Source of the DNA: Aliivibrio fischeri
Lineage (GTDB): Bacteria > Pseudomonadota > Gammaproteobacteria > Enterobacterales > Vibrionaceae
Assembly (NCBI GenBank): GCA_038993745.2
Contig: CP160630.1
Coordinates: 62,001 to 126,000, forward strand
Length of the DNA stretch: 64,000 nt
Reading direction: 5' to 3'
The notes under the pieces were generated by a model. It ran no database searches, was not told where the DNA came from, and saw only the letters and a list, made by a program, of their open reading frames with translations. The stretch's first letter is position 1. The number at the start of each line of letters is the position of its first letter. This document shows, in pieces, positions 10,102-18,830 of this stretch. The translations under genes were made by a program, and so were the position numbers.

Positions 10102-10314
10102 TCAGTGTGTGTGATGAGAATATATGCCTATCTAAAATAAATAACAATAATTATTTATCGTTTTGCGATAAGTTTTTATCGTTATTTACTTTGTAAACGT
10201 TGCAGCTTTAATTTTTCTGTTCTTAATTTCTTGATTGAATCACTCATTTTTTAAGTATTTATTAGTAATTTTATCAATAATTGTTAGTATACAACACAAA
10301 GGATTGTTAATTAT

Positions 10315-11631
10315 ATGTTTCGGTGTTGTATGAGTGTTCGATTAAAACTGATTTTATTTTTGTTGGTATTGTTTTCTGTGGCTATTGCGAGTTCTGCTTT
10401 GACATTTAAGCTTGAATCTTATGGAGAAGAGAAGCTTGCATGGGTAATTCATACTCATAATGTTATTACAAAGTCTGAAAGATTGTTGAGCAGTATGAAA
10501 GACGCAGAAACGGGTCAAAGAGGGTTTTTATTGACCCAAGAGATTCACTATTTGCAACCATACTACACAGGAATCGCTGATTCCAAGCAGTTATTGTCTA
10601 CTTTGCAAGCGTTGACAAAAGACAATCAAAAACAACAAGAGGCTCTTAAATACATTGAAAAATCAATGACTCTTAAATTTGAAGAGTTAGCGACCACTAT
10701 TGATTTAGTGCAACAAGATCAATTGCCTAAAGCGTTATCTCTTGTCAAAGAAGATAAAGGTAAAGCTTATATGGATGATTTAAGAGAAGATTTAAACCAA
10801 TTTACTAATATTGAATTATTGCTACTTGAGCAAAGAAAAGGTGACTTTAAAGAGAATCGCAGTCAACTTGTTACATTAATTAAGATGCAAATCCTCTTTT
10901 TAATCTTTTTGGCAATTGGTTCTATTTTCTTTATGAAACGTAATCTGTTTGACCCATTAAAATTATTGCTATTTAGTACGAAGAAAATGCAAAAAGGCCA
11001 TAAGCTTGATATTGCGGATATCGTCGAGAAAAATGAAATGGGTAAGTTATTATCAGCTTTTTACCAAATGAATGAAGTTGTTCATGAAAAAACAGAAGCG
11101 CTGACTTACAAAGCGCATCATGATGAGCTTACAGGGCTTAAAAACCGCAGTATGGTTAATACTGAATTACAAGCAGCGCTTCATCAAGCTGCAAAAACTA
11201 ATACGAAAGTCGCCGTGTATTTTCTTGATTTAAATAAGTTTAAAGAGATTAATGACACATTAGGTCATGATGTGGGTGATGAGGTTTTAAAGAAAACGGC
11301 TCAACTATTAACTGAGACTGTGAGATGTCGTGATAATGTATTCCGTCTTGGTGGGGATGAGTTTTTAGTTATTGGTCAAGGTATAGCTCAATGCTCTGGG
11401 GTGAAAAAGCTTACCTCGAAATTATTAGAGCAGTTTAAGTTTCCCGTAAATATTGGCAGTGAATCTCTATCTATTTCCCCTAGTGTCGGTGTTGCTATTT
11501 ATCCTGATGACAGCATTGATGGCGAAGAGCTAATAAAGTTTGCTGACATCGCCATGTATGAGGCCAAAAAAGATAAAGGCAACTCATATAAAGAGTTTGC
11601 CCCTATTATGCTTAAACGAGAAACGGATTGA
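10315..11631 (+). CDS. CHASE3-GGDEF diguanylate cyclase
   Basis: Inner-membrane cyclase making c-di-GMP from GTP. The 438 residues comprise a first membrane segment (about 10-28), a periplasmic CHASE3 domain with KDAETGQRGFLLTQE near 60, a second segment near 190-207, a HAMP-like linker, and a C-terminal GGDEF domain. The active site is an intact GGDEF (RLGGDEFLVI), and an RxxD inhibitory site (RCRD) lies five residues before it, so product feedback is likely. The 3' end overlaps by 20 bp, tail to tail, with another cyclase gene. Start ATG 10315 has aaagga 11 nt upstream; ATG 10330 is an alternative. Confidence 0.9.
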   Translation: MFRCCMSVRLKLILFLLVLFSVAIASSALTFKLESYGEEKLAWVIHTHNVITKSERLLSSMKDAETGQRGFLLTQEIHYLQPYYTGIADSKQLLSTLQALTKDNQKQQEALKYIEKSMTLKFEELATTIDLVQQDQLPKALSLVKEDKGKAYMDDLREDLNQFTNIELLLLEQRKGDFKENRSQLVTLIKMQILFLIFLAIGSIFFMKRNLFDPLKLLLFSTKKMQKGHKLDIADIVEKNEMGKLLSAFYQMNEVVHEKTEALTYKAHHDELTGLKNRSMVNTELQAALHQAAKTNTKVAVYFLDLNKFKEINDTLGHDVGDEVLKKTAQLLTETVRCRDNVFRLGGDEFLVIGQGIAQCSGVKKLTSKLLEQFKFPVNIGSESLSISPSVGVAIYPDDSIDGEELIKFADIAMYEAKKDKGNSYKEFAPIMLKRETD

Positions 11632-13603
11632 TTTCTTTTGCTATATGGTAACGATTTTTTCCTGAAAGTTTAGCTTGGTACATGGCCTTATCAGCTTTTT
11701 CTAAAGCCTCTTCTAATGGCGTCTGATCGTTACCAGACCAGTAGTATGCTCCAATACTTGCTGACACATAAGGAGTGGCTCCATTAATATGAATAGGGTA
11801 GCTAATTGCATTTAAGATACGCTGCAAAATAGCATTAATTTCTTGAGTCGCTACCCTCGGATTTGTTAAGTACAAACCAAGTAAAAACTCATCACCAGAT
11901 AGACGAGCGACAAGATCGTTTTCAAAAACATTATTGGTCAAACGTTGTGAAATGATTTTCAATAAATCGTCACCACATTGATGCCCATAAGTATCATTTA
12001 CCGCTTTAAAACCATCTAAATCGAGGAAGATTAGATAAACGGATTTCTGTTTTTTATGTGCATTAAGTAGTTGTTTATAAGCATTTTGACGGTTAGCTAA
12101 TTGTGTTAAGCCATCATGGTTGGCTTCAAAGTTAAGGCGCTGAAGCTCTTTTACTTGAGTTTGGTCATTTAGTGATATTACAAATGACTCTACTTTATTA
12201 TCGCCATTTTTGATTAATTTAATGGTTAATAAACAAGGTAACCAATGTGATTTGTTACCGTGCTTTCTTGAAAAAAACTGACTTGTAACGTCTGTTTGAA
12301 GTTTTAAATAACCTACTTTTAACACTTGTTTTAATACCGATGTATTGAGCTCGATAGGCTGACGTAAATGCAGCTGATCTAAATTGGTGATGTTTCCAAA
12401 TGTTTGAATAAAGGCATTATTTTTAGTCTCTATTACCATTTTTTTTGTTACAACAATCACTGAACTTGGATTTTGGTCAAAAATCATTTCAGCCATTCGT
12501 TGACGTTGCTCAATGAGATAACGTTGACTGATATCTTCTATATGTACTAATGAATTATTTTCACCAGCAATCGGATAAGTCGATATTTGATATTGCTGTC
12601 CTGTTCCTTGGTGGCGAAGGGTTGTTGGTTCTAATCGCTGATGCATTTCGATGCATTCACGAAGTAGAGTTAATCGGTTGATTGGTTCAAAATCAGACAA
12701 TAAATTTTCAATATGCTGCTGATTAAGAGACGTCATTTCATCATTATTTAGCTGAATTTGAGGCAACAATAAACGAGCTGCTGGATTATGATAAATTACT
12801 TTTTTATTAGGGGAGACAACTAATAGTCCTTGATCAAGTGAATCTAACACTTGATTAATGTAATGAGTTTTATCTTCAAGTCTTTGAAACGCCAGTGTTA
12901 ATTGAGAGTCACGTTGACTTAAGTTATCAAGCATTTCATTAAAGCAATGAGTGAGCTTTCCAATTTCGTCAGGATGAACAATATGCAGCCTTTGTTCTGT
13001 TACCCCTTTTTTGATAACTGTTTGCATTGAATTAAATATGGACAATAAAGGCGTGGCAATTAATCGGTGTACTCTGTGTGCAAAGAATAACGCTAAAAGT
13101 GAGAAGATAACCGTAGTAATTAAGAAAATGGTTAAAATCTGATTGCGTTGTTCAAACATGCTGTCTTTTGAGGCCCATACAGTCAGATTACCAAGGTGTT
13201 CATTATCTAATGTTATTGGGTGTGTAATTGCAAAAAAGACGGAGTGTGAACATTGGATATCTCGTTCGAGCCATGAACAGTTTTCAGGTAAGTTATCTAA
13301 TTTGGCGAAAGGTTCGCTATTAATATGCTCAACTCGAGCAGCGATTACTTCAGGATCAAAGGAAAGTGCATTCATTTGATCCAAACCTGTTTGTTGATCA
13401 TTAAAGATCAACGCACCAGATAGATTGCTGGCAATACCTTGAGCGAGAATAGATGTACGAGTGTATAAATTAGCACTATGAGTTACTCCCATAAAATGAG
13501 CAACACTTGCCCCTAGAATCATTGTACTAAGGGTCAGTAATGTCCAAATAGGGTAGATGACTTTTTTACGTAACGGCAAAGCGCTGAACCATTGAAGTAT
13601 CAT
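11612..13603 (-). CDS. YfiN-like CHASE8-HAMP-PAS-GGDEF diguanylate cyclase
   Basis: A 663-residue membrane cyclase. Order: first membrane segment (about 15-38), a periplasmic CHASE8 domain (SNLSGALIFNDQQTG near 55-70), second segment near 150-172, HAMP (ATPLLSIFNSMQ; HPDEIGKLTHCFNEM), two PAS-like regions (LDQGLLVVSPNKKVIYHNPA near 260; SSVIVVTKKMVI near 380), and a GGDEF domain from about 490. The catalytic motif is SGDEF, a tolerated variant. The inhibitory RxxD site is absent (FEND), so feedback control is probably lost. The start overlaps the YfiR-like gene by 4 bp. CHASE8 plus HAMP matches YfiN/TpbB, which YfiR inhibits. Confidence 0.88.
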   Translation of the reverse strand: MILQWFSALPLRKKVIYPIWTLLTLSTMILGASVAHFMGVTHSANLYTRTSILAQGIASNLSGALIFNDQQTGLDQMNALSFDPEVIAARVEHINSEPFAKLDNLPENCSWLERDIQCSHSVFFAITHPITLDNEHLGNLTVWASKDSMFEQRNQILTIFLITTVIFSLLALFFAHRVHRLIATPLLSIFNSMQTVIKKGVTEQRLHIVHPDEIGKLTHCFNEMLDNLSQRDSQLTLAFQRLEDKTHYINQVLDSLDQGLLVVSPNKKVIYHNPAARLLLPQIQLNNDEMTSLNQQHIENLLSDFEPINRLTLLRECIEMHQRLEPTTLRHQGTGQQYQISTYPIAGENNSLVHIEDISQRYLIEQRQRMAEMIFDQNPSSVIVVTKKMVIETKNNAFIQTFGNITNLDQLHLRQPIELNTSVLKQVLKVGYLKLQTDVTSQFFSRKHGNKSHWLPCLLTIKLIKNGDNKVESFVISLNDQTQVKELQRLNFEANHDGLTQLANRQNAYKQLLNAHKKQKSVYLIFLDLDGFKAVNDTYGHQCGDDLLKIISQRLTNNVFENDLVARLSGDEFLLGLYLTNPRVATQEINAILQRILNAISYPIHINGATPYVSASIGAYYWSGNDQTPLEEALEKADKAMYQAKLSGKNRYHIAKEINPFLV

Positions 13604-14199
13604 AATGACTCCTCATTGGTTGTTATTTCAGATACAGATAATAATTGTGAACGAAGAGAAAGCTCTGTTGGCTTAATATTATGTAAACTGATCAAAGGTT
13701 TAATTCTATTATTTACTTTAATGAAAGCAATCATTCCACCTGCTGTAATAAACGGCTGGCCATCACCGATTAACAGTGCGTGTGGTTGCGAGATTTTAAA
13801 TGTATTGATAATGCTAGGGTCTTGAGTCGAGAGATAAATGACATGGCATGTTTCTCGTTCGAGATCTTTTACGGATGAATAGGGAATATAGTTAGCTTGT
13901 GTTGGTTTTTTGGTTATCAATGCTTGTAATGTATTACTGACATCTAGATCTAATTCACTGCAGAAATTAAATTGTTTATTGCTTGGGGCGAACTCACCCC
14001 AAGAGGTTAAAAAAGCAAAACGAAATAAATAAACCGCTTTCAAATTATGATCTTGAATGTTGTTATCGTTAGCTTTGAGATTAAAACTTATAAGTAAAAG
14101 CAGCAGGCAGCCTATTACTTTAGAGCATAGCCCATAAAATAATGGTGTGGGTGAGTTTGCCTGTGCTTGTTTTTTGAACATGGCTATATAAAATTCCAA
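13600..14199 (-). CDS. YfiR-family (DUF4154) periplasmic protein
   Basis: A 199-residue exported protein. A hydrophobic signal segment (VIGCLLLLLISFNLKA, about residues 28-43) precedes a DUF4154/YfiR fold: LKAVYLFRFAFLTSWGE, CHVIYLS, the GDGQPF..GGMIAF region, KPLISLHNIKPTELSLRSQLL. In Pseudomonas, YfiR binds the periplasmic domain of the cyclase YfiN and holds it off. Two Cys residues (near 81 and 119) could form a disulfide, which is redox-sensitive in YfiR. It overlaps the receptor gene upstream by 16 bp and the cyclase downstream by 4 bp, indicating one operon. Confidence 0.88.
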   Translation of the reverse strand: MEFYIAMFKKQAQANSPTPLFYGLCSKVIGCLLLLLISFNLKANDNNIQDHNLKAVYLFRFAFLTSWGEFAPSNKQFNFCSELDLDVSNTLQALITKKPTQANYIPYSSVKDLERETCHVIYLSTQDPSIINTFKISQPHALLIGDGQPFITAGGMIAFIKVNNRIKPLISLHNIKPTELSLRSQLLSVSEITTNEESL

Positions 14200-16367
14200 C
14201 TTAATTCAGCATAGTATTGAGTACCATTTGCAAATGGCCCAAATTGCTCTGGGTATTCTTTTAATTGGTCACTACCTAGGTTCTCAGCACTTAATTTTAT
14301 GCTTGGCCATGTTGGTTTATGTTGCCAATTAATCGACATATCAACCGTAACGACTTCTGGCCAGATCGTATAATCGTCACCATAAGATTGATATGCTTGA
14401 ATTAATGCTTCGTCAGGTTCTGATGCTGAAACATAATTCACTACTGATGAAACCCAAACTGTTGGATGAATATCCCACATCACGTGCAGTGTGGCATAGT
14501 GATGAGGCGTATTTTCTAGATCTAAAATAGGCAATTCATTTGAACCGCAGATAGAGCCGTTACAATCTCCCTCGATTGTCTTATAGCTGTAATTGGCATT
14601 GATTTGCAAGACATCGATTGGTTGCCATTGGATACTCACCTCTCCTCCCATGGTTTCTTGGGAGAGAGGGTCAACTAATTGAGCAAACATATCATCAATA
14701 ATTGTGCCGCTAGAATGCTGAGAGCTATCAGGTGTAAAGTATCGATTTCCTCCTAGGCCTTTATAAGCTCTAACATTATCATGTTGACTATAGAATAGAC
14801 TTAGACTTACTTGGAATTGATTATCTTGCCAATAACGGTAACCAATTTCATACGTATCGACAGATTCCATTTCTAAATCACGATTACCTAAATAATGATA
14901 GGACATCATGTAGTCATAATAATTTACACTACCATCAGGATTGACGGTATAAGCACAACTACTGCAATAACTGTTTTCTTGAAACTGTGTATCTAGCTCT
15001 AAACGAGAAGGTGTAATGACTGCTCGACCCCAACCCATCCATAAACGTTGGTTGTCCGTTAATTTTTGTAATGCGCGAACTTGAGGTTGTGAGTACCACT
15101 CTTCAGTGATATTGGCATATTGAATACGATTGCCTAGTGTGATTTCTGTTGAATCAGTTACATCAACAGCCCAGTTTGCATAAAAACCATAGCTTTGGTT
15201 TAAGAACTTATGATCATCAATGGTGCGAATATAAGGTGAGAAGTACTGCTCTTTTTCAGAGAATTGAGCGTATTCTTCATCAATAATACGAGCATTTGCA
15301 CCAAGTGTTAATATTCCCCAATCTTGAGTATTAAAGGTGTAACGAGTATCAAGATCAATGCGAGTAAAACTTGCTGGTTCATTGGTGCTATCAGATTCAC
15401 TATGAGTAACCCATAGTTGGTTTTCCCATTGGTTACCGTTTAGTTTTTCGTGAAGGTATTGGAAACCTGCAAATAACTCTTGTGAGTTCATTTCAGTTAA
15501 AAACACATCATAGTCATTTTTATGTGTCGTAGGATCAAGAAAAGCAGGAGTATAAGTTAGCCACTGATAATCTTCACGAGACTGGATCCCGCCAAACTGA
15601 ACAGAAACCGTATTTTGTAAGTTTTGGTAATCAGCGCGCATCCCAAAACGTTCGGTTAATACTTTTAGGTGTCTAAGCTCTTTAAAATGTTCATCAGTAT
15701 CAGTAAACGGTGAGTGTTGTAATGATTCAATATAGCCAGATAAATGCGTGTTTTCGCTAATTTGACCGCTGTGGTGAGCTTTAAACTCTTTGTAGTCAAA
15801 ATTACCTGTTGAAGCACTTAATTGTGCTTTAGGTGCGCTTTCTGCATCTTTTGTAATGATATTTATGACACCATTAACCGCGTTTCCTCCCCACATTGTA
15901 CCTACAGGGCCTAAGACCACTTCAATACGGTCAATACTATCTAGGCTGACAGGTAAAGTATCCCAGTTAACACCAGAGTACATTGGGTTAACGGCACTTC
16001 GGCCATCTATCATGACTAAAAGCGTATTATTTTCACCTTGGTTTTTACTGCGAGCTGAAACGGTCCAGTCGTAATCGGAAAATTTGGCAACATGAAGCCC
16101 AGGAGCAAGAATTAATACATCGGCAATAGAACGGGCACTAGAACGTTCTATTTCTTTGGAGGTGATTACATGAACAGAAGCTGGAACATCTGACAGACTA
16201 AGTGATGTTTTGGTTGCTGTGACTACTTTCGTATCGGCTAGCGATTCAAGTGGCATATTGAGTAATGCATCAAGATCATCAAATTTATTATCTATGTTTG
16301 CGATAACGGGTGAAGACACAAAGATACATAAAGCATACAAAAATGGAGCACGAGATAGCATCGACAT
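14184..16367 (-). CDS. TonB-dependent outer-membrane receptor
   Basis: A 727-residue receptor with signal peptide (about 1-23), a plug domain (TKVVTATKTSLSLSDVPASV near 47-66, SIADVLILAPGLHV, RIEVVLGPVGTMWGGNAVNG) and a C-terminal beta-barrel ending in YYAELSWNFI, with a terminal aromatic. It imports or senses an outer-membrane ligand using TonB-ExbBD energy. It resembles the vitamin B12/siderophore class, but the ligand is unknown. No N-terminal FecA-type signalling extension is evident. It is the first gene of an operon with YfiR- and YfiN-like genes, so a signalling rather than purely nutritional role is plausible. Confidence 0.9.
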   Translation of the reverse strand: MSMLSRAPFLYALCIFVSSPVIANIDNKFDDLDALLNMPLESLADTKVVTATKTSLSLSDVPASVHVITSKEIERSSARSIADVLILAPGLHVAKFSDYDWTVSARSKNQGENNTLLVMIDGRSAVNPMYSGVNWDTLPVSLDSIDRIEVVLGPVGTMWGGNAVNGVINIITKDAESAPKAQLSASTGNFDYKEFKAHHSGQISENTHLSGYIESLQHSPFTDTDEHFKELRHLKVLTERFGMRADYQNLQNTVSVQFGGIQSREDYQWLTYTPAFLDPTTHKNDYDVFLTEMNSQELFAGFQYLHEKLNGNQWENQLWVTHSESDSTNEPASFTRIDLDTRYTFNTQDWGILTLGANARIIDEEYAQFSEKEQYFSPYIRTIDDHKFLNQSYGFYANWAVDVTDSTEITLGNRIQYANITEEWYSQPQVRALQKLTDNQRLWMGWGRAVITPSRLELDTQFQENSYCSSCAYTVNPDGSVNYYDYMMSYHYLGNRDLEMESVDTYEIGYRYWQDNQFQVSLSLFYSQHDNVRAYKGLGGNRYFTPDSSQHSSGTIIDDMFAQLVDPLSQETMGGEVSIQWQPIDVLQINANYSYKTIEGDCNGSICGSNELPILDLENTPHHYATLHVMWDIHPTVWVSSVVNYVSASEPDEALIQAYQSYGDDYTIWPEVVTVDMSINWQHKPTWPSIKLSAENLGSDQLKEYPEQFGPFANGTQYYAELSWNFI

Positions 16368-16575
16368 GATATTGAATTAACACCAAATATAACTGAAATA
16401 AATATAAGGTATTAAGTGAATACCCATTTTGTATATTTTGATGTAATTCTTAAGTTTAAGATAATGTTAGGAAAGAGATTTACGAGTTAACTCTGTATTT
16501 GTGTAATTTATTTCATCATACAGACGTGAAATTAGAATGTAATAAAAAAACATTATGAGTTAATAAAAGAATATT

Positions 16576-16591
16576 AGTGATCTAAATCACC
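16576..16591. promoter_or_regulatory. CRP-like binding site
   Basis: agtgatctaaatcacc matches the CRP consensus TGTGA-N6-TCACA except at the two outer bases of the half-sites. It is about 335 bp upstream of the PTS EIIA start and about 210 bp from the TonB receptor start, so either side could be controlled. Confidence 0.55.
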
Positions 16592-16639
16592 TATGATGAT
16601 GTGCTAAATAATAGTGTTTCAAAAATAAAATAAATATCC

Positions 16640-16678
16640 AATCACACTTTAAAGCTTGTCAATTATCCAAGTGTGATT
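16640..16678. promoter_or_regulatory. 10-bp inverted repeat, possible operator
   Basis: Perfect arms aatcacactt (16640-16649) and aagtgtgatt (16669-16678), each preceded by a shared atatcca/ttatcca-type sequence. A second CRP-like site, tgtgattttaatcata (16672-16687), overlaps the right arm. The location suits control of the PTS operon by CRP and a local repressor. A transcription terminator is an alternative. Confidence 0.45.
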
Positions 16679-16925
16679 TTAATCATAAAAAATAAGTTTT
16701 AATATTTATATTAATATGTGGGTTATATCAAATTTAATCTATTGAAATGTAGCAAAACTAAAATTTGTATAAATATTACTTATTTGTTTTGTGAGATTTG
16801 TTCTTTCTTTCCTATTGACTGTGATTATTTTGAGTTATCGATCACAAAATGTCATCTATTGCCGACTGCCATCTTCTATATTGATAATAGTTTTATCAAA
16901 TACAGACCAAGAAGAAGGCTCGCTC

Positions 16926-17369
16926 ATGCTATACGATTTAATTGATCATGATTTAATTGATGTTGTTAATCACGATATTGATGCGTGGGAAGACGCAGTA
17001 AAAACAACAACGCGTTACTTAGAACAAAAAGGGTACGTAACTGCAAATTATGCCGATGCTATTATTCAATCAACATATGATAATGGCCCATATTATGTAC
17101 TTTGTCCAGGTATCGCTATGCCTCATGCCCGTCCTGAGGCAGGGGTGATAAAAACAGGATTAGGCATTCATATATTCCCATCAGCCATCGAGTTTGGCTC
17201 TGATCTTGGTCCTGCCAATATATTACTTACCTTAGCTGCAAAAGATTCAGATACACATATTGAAGTCATTCAAGCATTGAGTGAGATGCTTGTCGATGAA
17301 GAAAACATTGCAAAATTAACCGCAGCAACTTCAAAAAATGAAGTGCTCGATATTATTAAAGCATATTAA
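16926..17369 (+). CDS. cmtB: PTS mannitol/fructose-type EIIA (CmtB-like)
   Basis: Cytoplasmic PTS phosphocarrier of 147 residues. It receives phosphate from HPr and passes it to EIIB. The PTS_EIIA_2 fold carries the active histidine in GIAMPHARPEAG (about residue 63). I use ATG 16926 (MLYDLIDHDL), preceded by a purine-rich gaagaaggct; the longer frame from 16791 adds a non-homologous hydrophobic stretch. It opens the operon EIIA-EIICB-dehydrogenase-MtlR-like-kinase, matching E. coli cmtBA/ygg genes. Substrate is an unidentified hexitol-like sugar. Confidence 0.88.
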   Translation: MLYDLIDHDLIDVVNHDIDAWEDAVKTTTRYLEQKGYVTANYADAIIQSTYDNGPYYVLCPGIAMPHARPEAGVIKTGLGIHIFPSAIEFGSDLGPANILLTLAAKDSDTHIEVIQALSEMLVDEENIAKLTAATSKNEVLDIIKAY

Positions 17370-17382
17370 GAAAGGATATCTC

Positions 17383-18780
17383 ATGAACGCTAGAGCAAAA
17401 GTGCAAGCTTTCGGTGGTCACTTGACCGCGATGGTATTGCCAAACATCGGAGCCTTTATTGCGTGGGGCTTTATTACTGCGTTATTTATTCCAACTGGTT
17501 GGATGCCAAATGAACAGTTTGGTGAAATCGTTGGCCCTATGATTACTTATTTATTGCCATTACTTATCGGTTATACCGGTGGTCAACTTATTGGTGATAA
17601 ACGAGGTGCTGTTGCTGGTGCTATTGGTACGATGGGTGTCATCGTTGGTGCTGATATTCCTATGTTCGTTGGTGCGATGATCATGGGGCCAGTGAGTGCA
17701 TGGGCCATAGTTCAGTTTGATAAACGAGTTGAACATAAAATTCCATCAGGTTTTGAGATGGTAGTGAATAATTTCTCTCTTGGCATCATAGGTATGATCT
17801 GTTGTTTGGTGGCATATGAGATTGTAGGACCTGCAGTAACTGCGGCGAATTTATTTGTAAAATCGGGCATCGAAGCTTTAGTAGCAACTGGCTTCCTTCC
17901 TTTACTTGCAGTCATTAATGAACCTGCAAAAGTTCTCTTTTTAAATAACGCTATCGACCAAGGTATTTATTACCCACTAGGCTTACAAGCGGCAGCTGAA
18001 ACTGGGAAATCTATTTTCTTCATGGTGGCATCTAACCCTGGACCTGGTTTAGGTATGTTGTTGGCTTATGCGAAATTCGGTCAAGGGTTAAGTAAACGCT
18101 CTGCGCCAAGTGCAATTATTATTCATTTCTTTGGTGGTATTCATGAGCTGTATTTCCCTTACGTTCTAATGAAGCCAATTATGATTGTTGCAATGATCGC
18201 TGGTGCAGCAACAGGTATTGCTACATTCAATTTACTGGATGCTGGTTTGGTTGCTGGTCCAAGTCCGGGCTCTATTTTCTCTTATTTAGCATTAACACCA
18301 AAAGGCAGCTTTATCGCGATGCTTGCGGGCGTAGCAAGTGCCACGGTTGTTTCATTCCTTGTTGCCAGTGCAATTCTGAAAATGAGCAAGAAAGAACAAT
18401 CTGAAGATGAATTTGAGCAATCGGTTATCGATATGAAAGACATGAAAGCCGAAGGTAAAGCACAGCCTCAAGCATCAGTAGAAAAAACAGGTATGCAACC
18501 AATTAAATTTATCGCTTTTGCTTGTGATGCGGGAATGGGTTCAAGTGCAATGGGGGCCTCAACCTTTAAGAGAAAGCTAGTTAAAGCTGGTTATGACATT
18601 GAGGTTAAGAACTTCGCGATAGAAAAAGTACCAAGTGATGCGGATGTTGTTGTCACTCATGAAAGCTTAGAAGAGCGTGCAATTAAAGCAACAGGATTAC
18701 CTGTGATAACGATTACCAACTTTCTTAATGACCCAGCACTTAACGAGTTACTTAATACGATTGAGACACAACAGGCTTAA
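17383..18780 (+). CDS. cmtA: PTS mannitol-family EIICB permease (CmtA-like)
   Basis: Inner-membrane sugar permease with a fused EIIB domain, 465 residues. The EIIC part (1-340) carries MtlA-family features: PNIGAFIAWGFITALFIPTGW, GYTGGQLIGDKRGAV, the NEPAKVLFLNNAIDQGI loop, and HFFGGIHELYFPYVLM. After a polar linker, EIIB begins near 378 with the phospho-cysteine loop ACDAGMGSSAMGAS, typical of mannitol EIIB. No EIIA is fused, which agrees with the separate upstream gene. Start ATG 17383 has aaagga upstream. The gene begins 13 nt after EIIA. Confidence 0.92.
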   Translation: MNARAKVQAFGGHLTAMVLPNIGAFIAWGFITALFIPTGWMPNEQFGEIVGPMITYLLPLLIGYTGGQLIGDKRGAVAGAIGTMGVIVGADIPMFVGAMIMGPVSAWAIVQFDKRVEHKIPSGFEMVVNNFSLGIIGMICCLVAYEIVGPAVTAANLFVKSGIEALVATGFLPLLAVINEPAKVLFLNNAIDQGIYYPLGLQAAAETGKSIFFMVASNPGPGLGMLLAYAKFGQGLSKRSAPSAIIIHFFGGIHELYFPYVLMKPIMIVAMIAGAATGIATFNLLDAGLVAGPSPGSIFSYLALTPKGSFIAMLAGVASATVVSFLVASAILKMSKKEQSEDEFEQSVIDMKDMKAEGKAQPQASVEKTGMQPIKFIAFACDAGMGSSAMGASTFKRKLVKAGYDIEVKNFAIEKVPSDADVVVTHESLEERAIKATGLPVITITNFLNDPALNELLNTIETQQA

Positions 18781-18830
18781 CGATATTTATTTCTGGGGGA
18801 TGGTATGTCCCCCAAGTAGGAGAAAAAATT

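Larger units (their letters stand above)
16368..16925. other. Regulatory intergenic region between the TonB receptor and the PTS operon
   Basis: A 558-bp AT-rich stretch between divergent transcription units. It contains two CRP-like sites and a 10-bp inverted repeat, listed separately. No convincing gene is seen; a longer in-frame extension of the EIIA gene starting at 16791 lacks a good start context. Confidence 0.55.

Noticed and set aside
16791..16925. N-terminal extension of the PTS EIIA gene
   Set aside because: The extension is hydrophobic and non-homologous, and ATG 16926 gives the usual family length.
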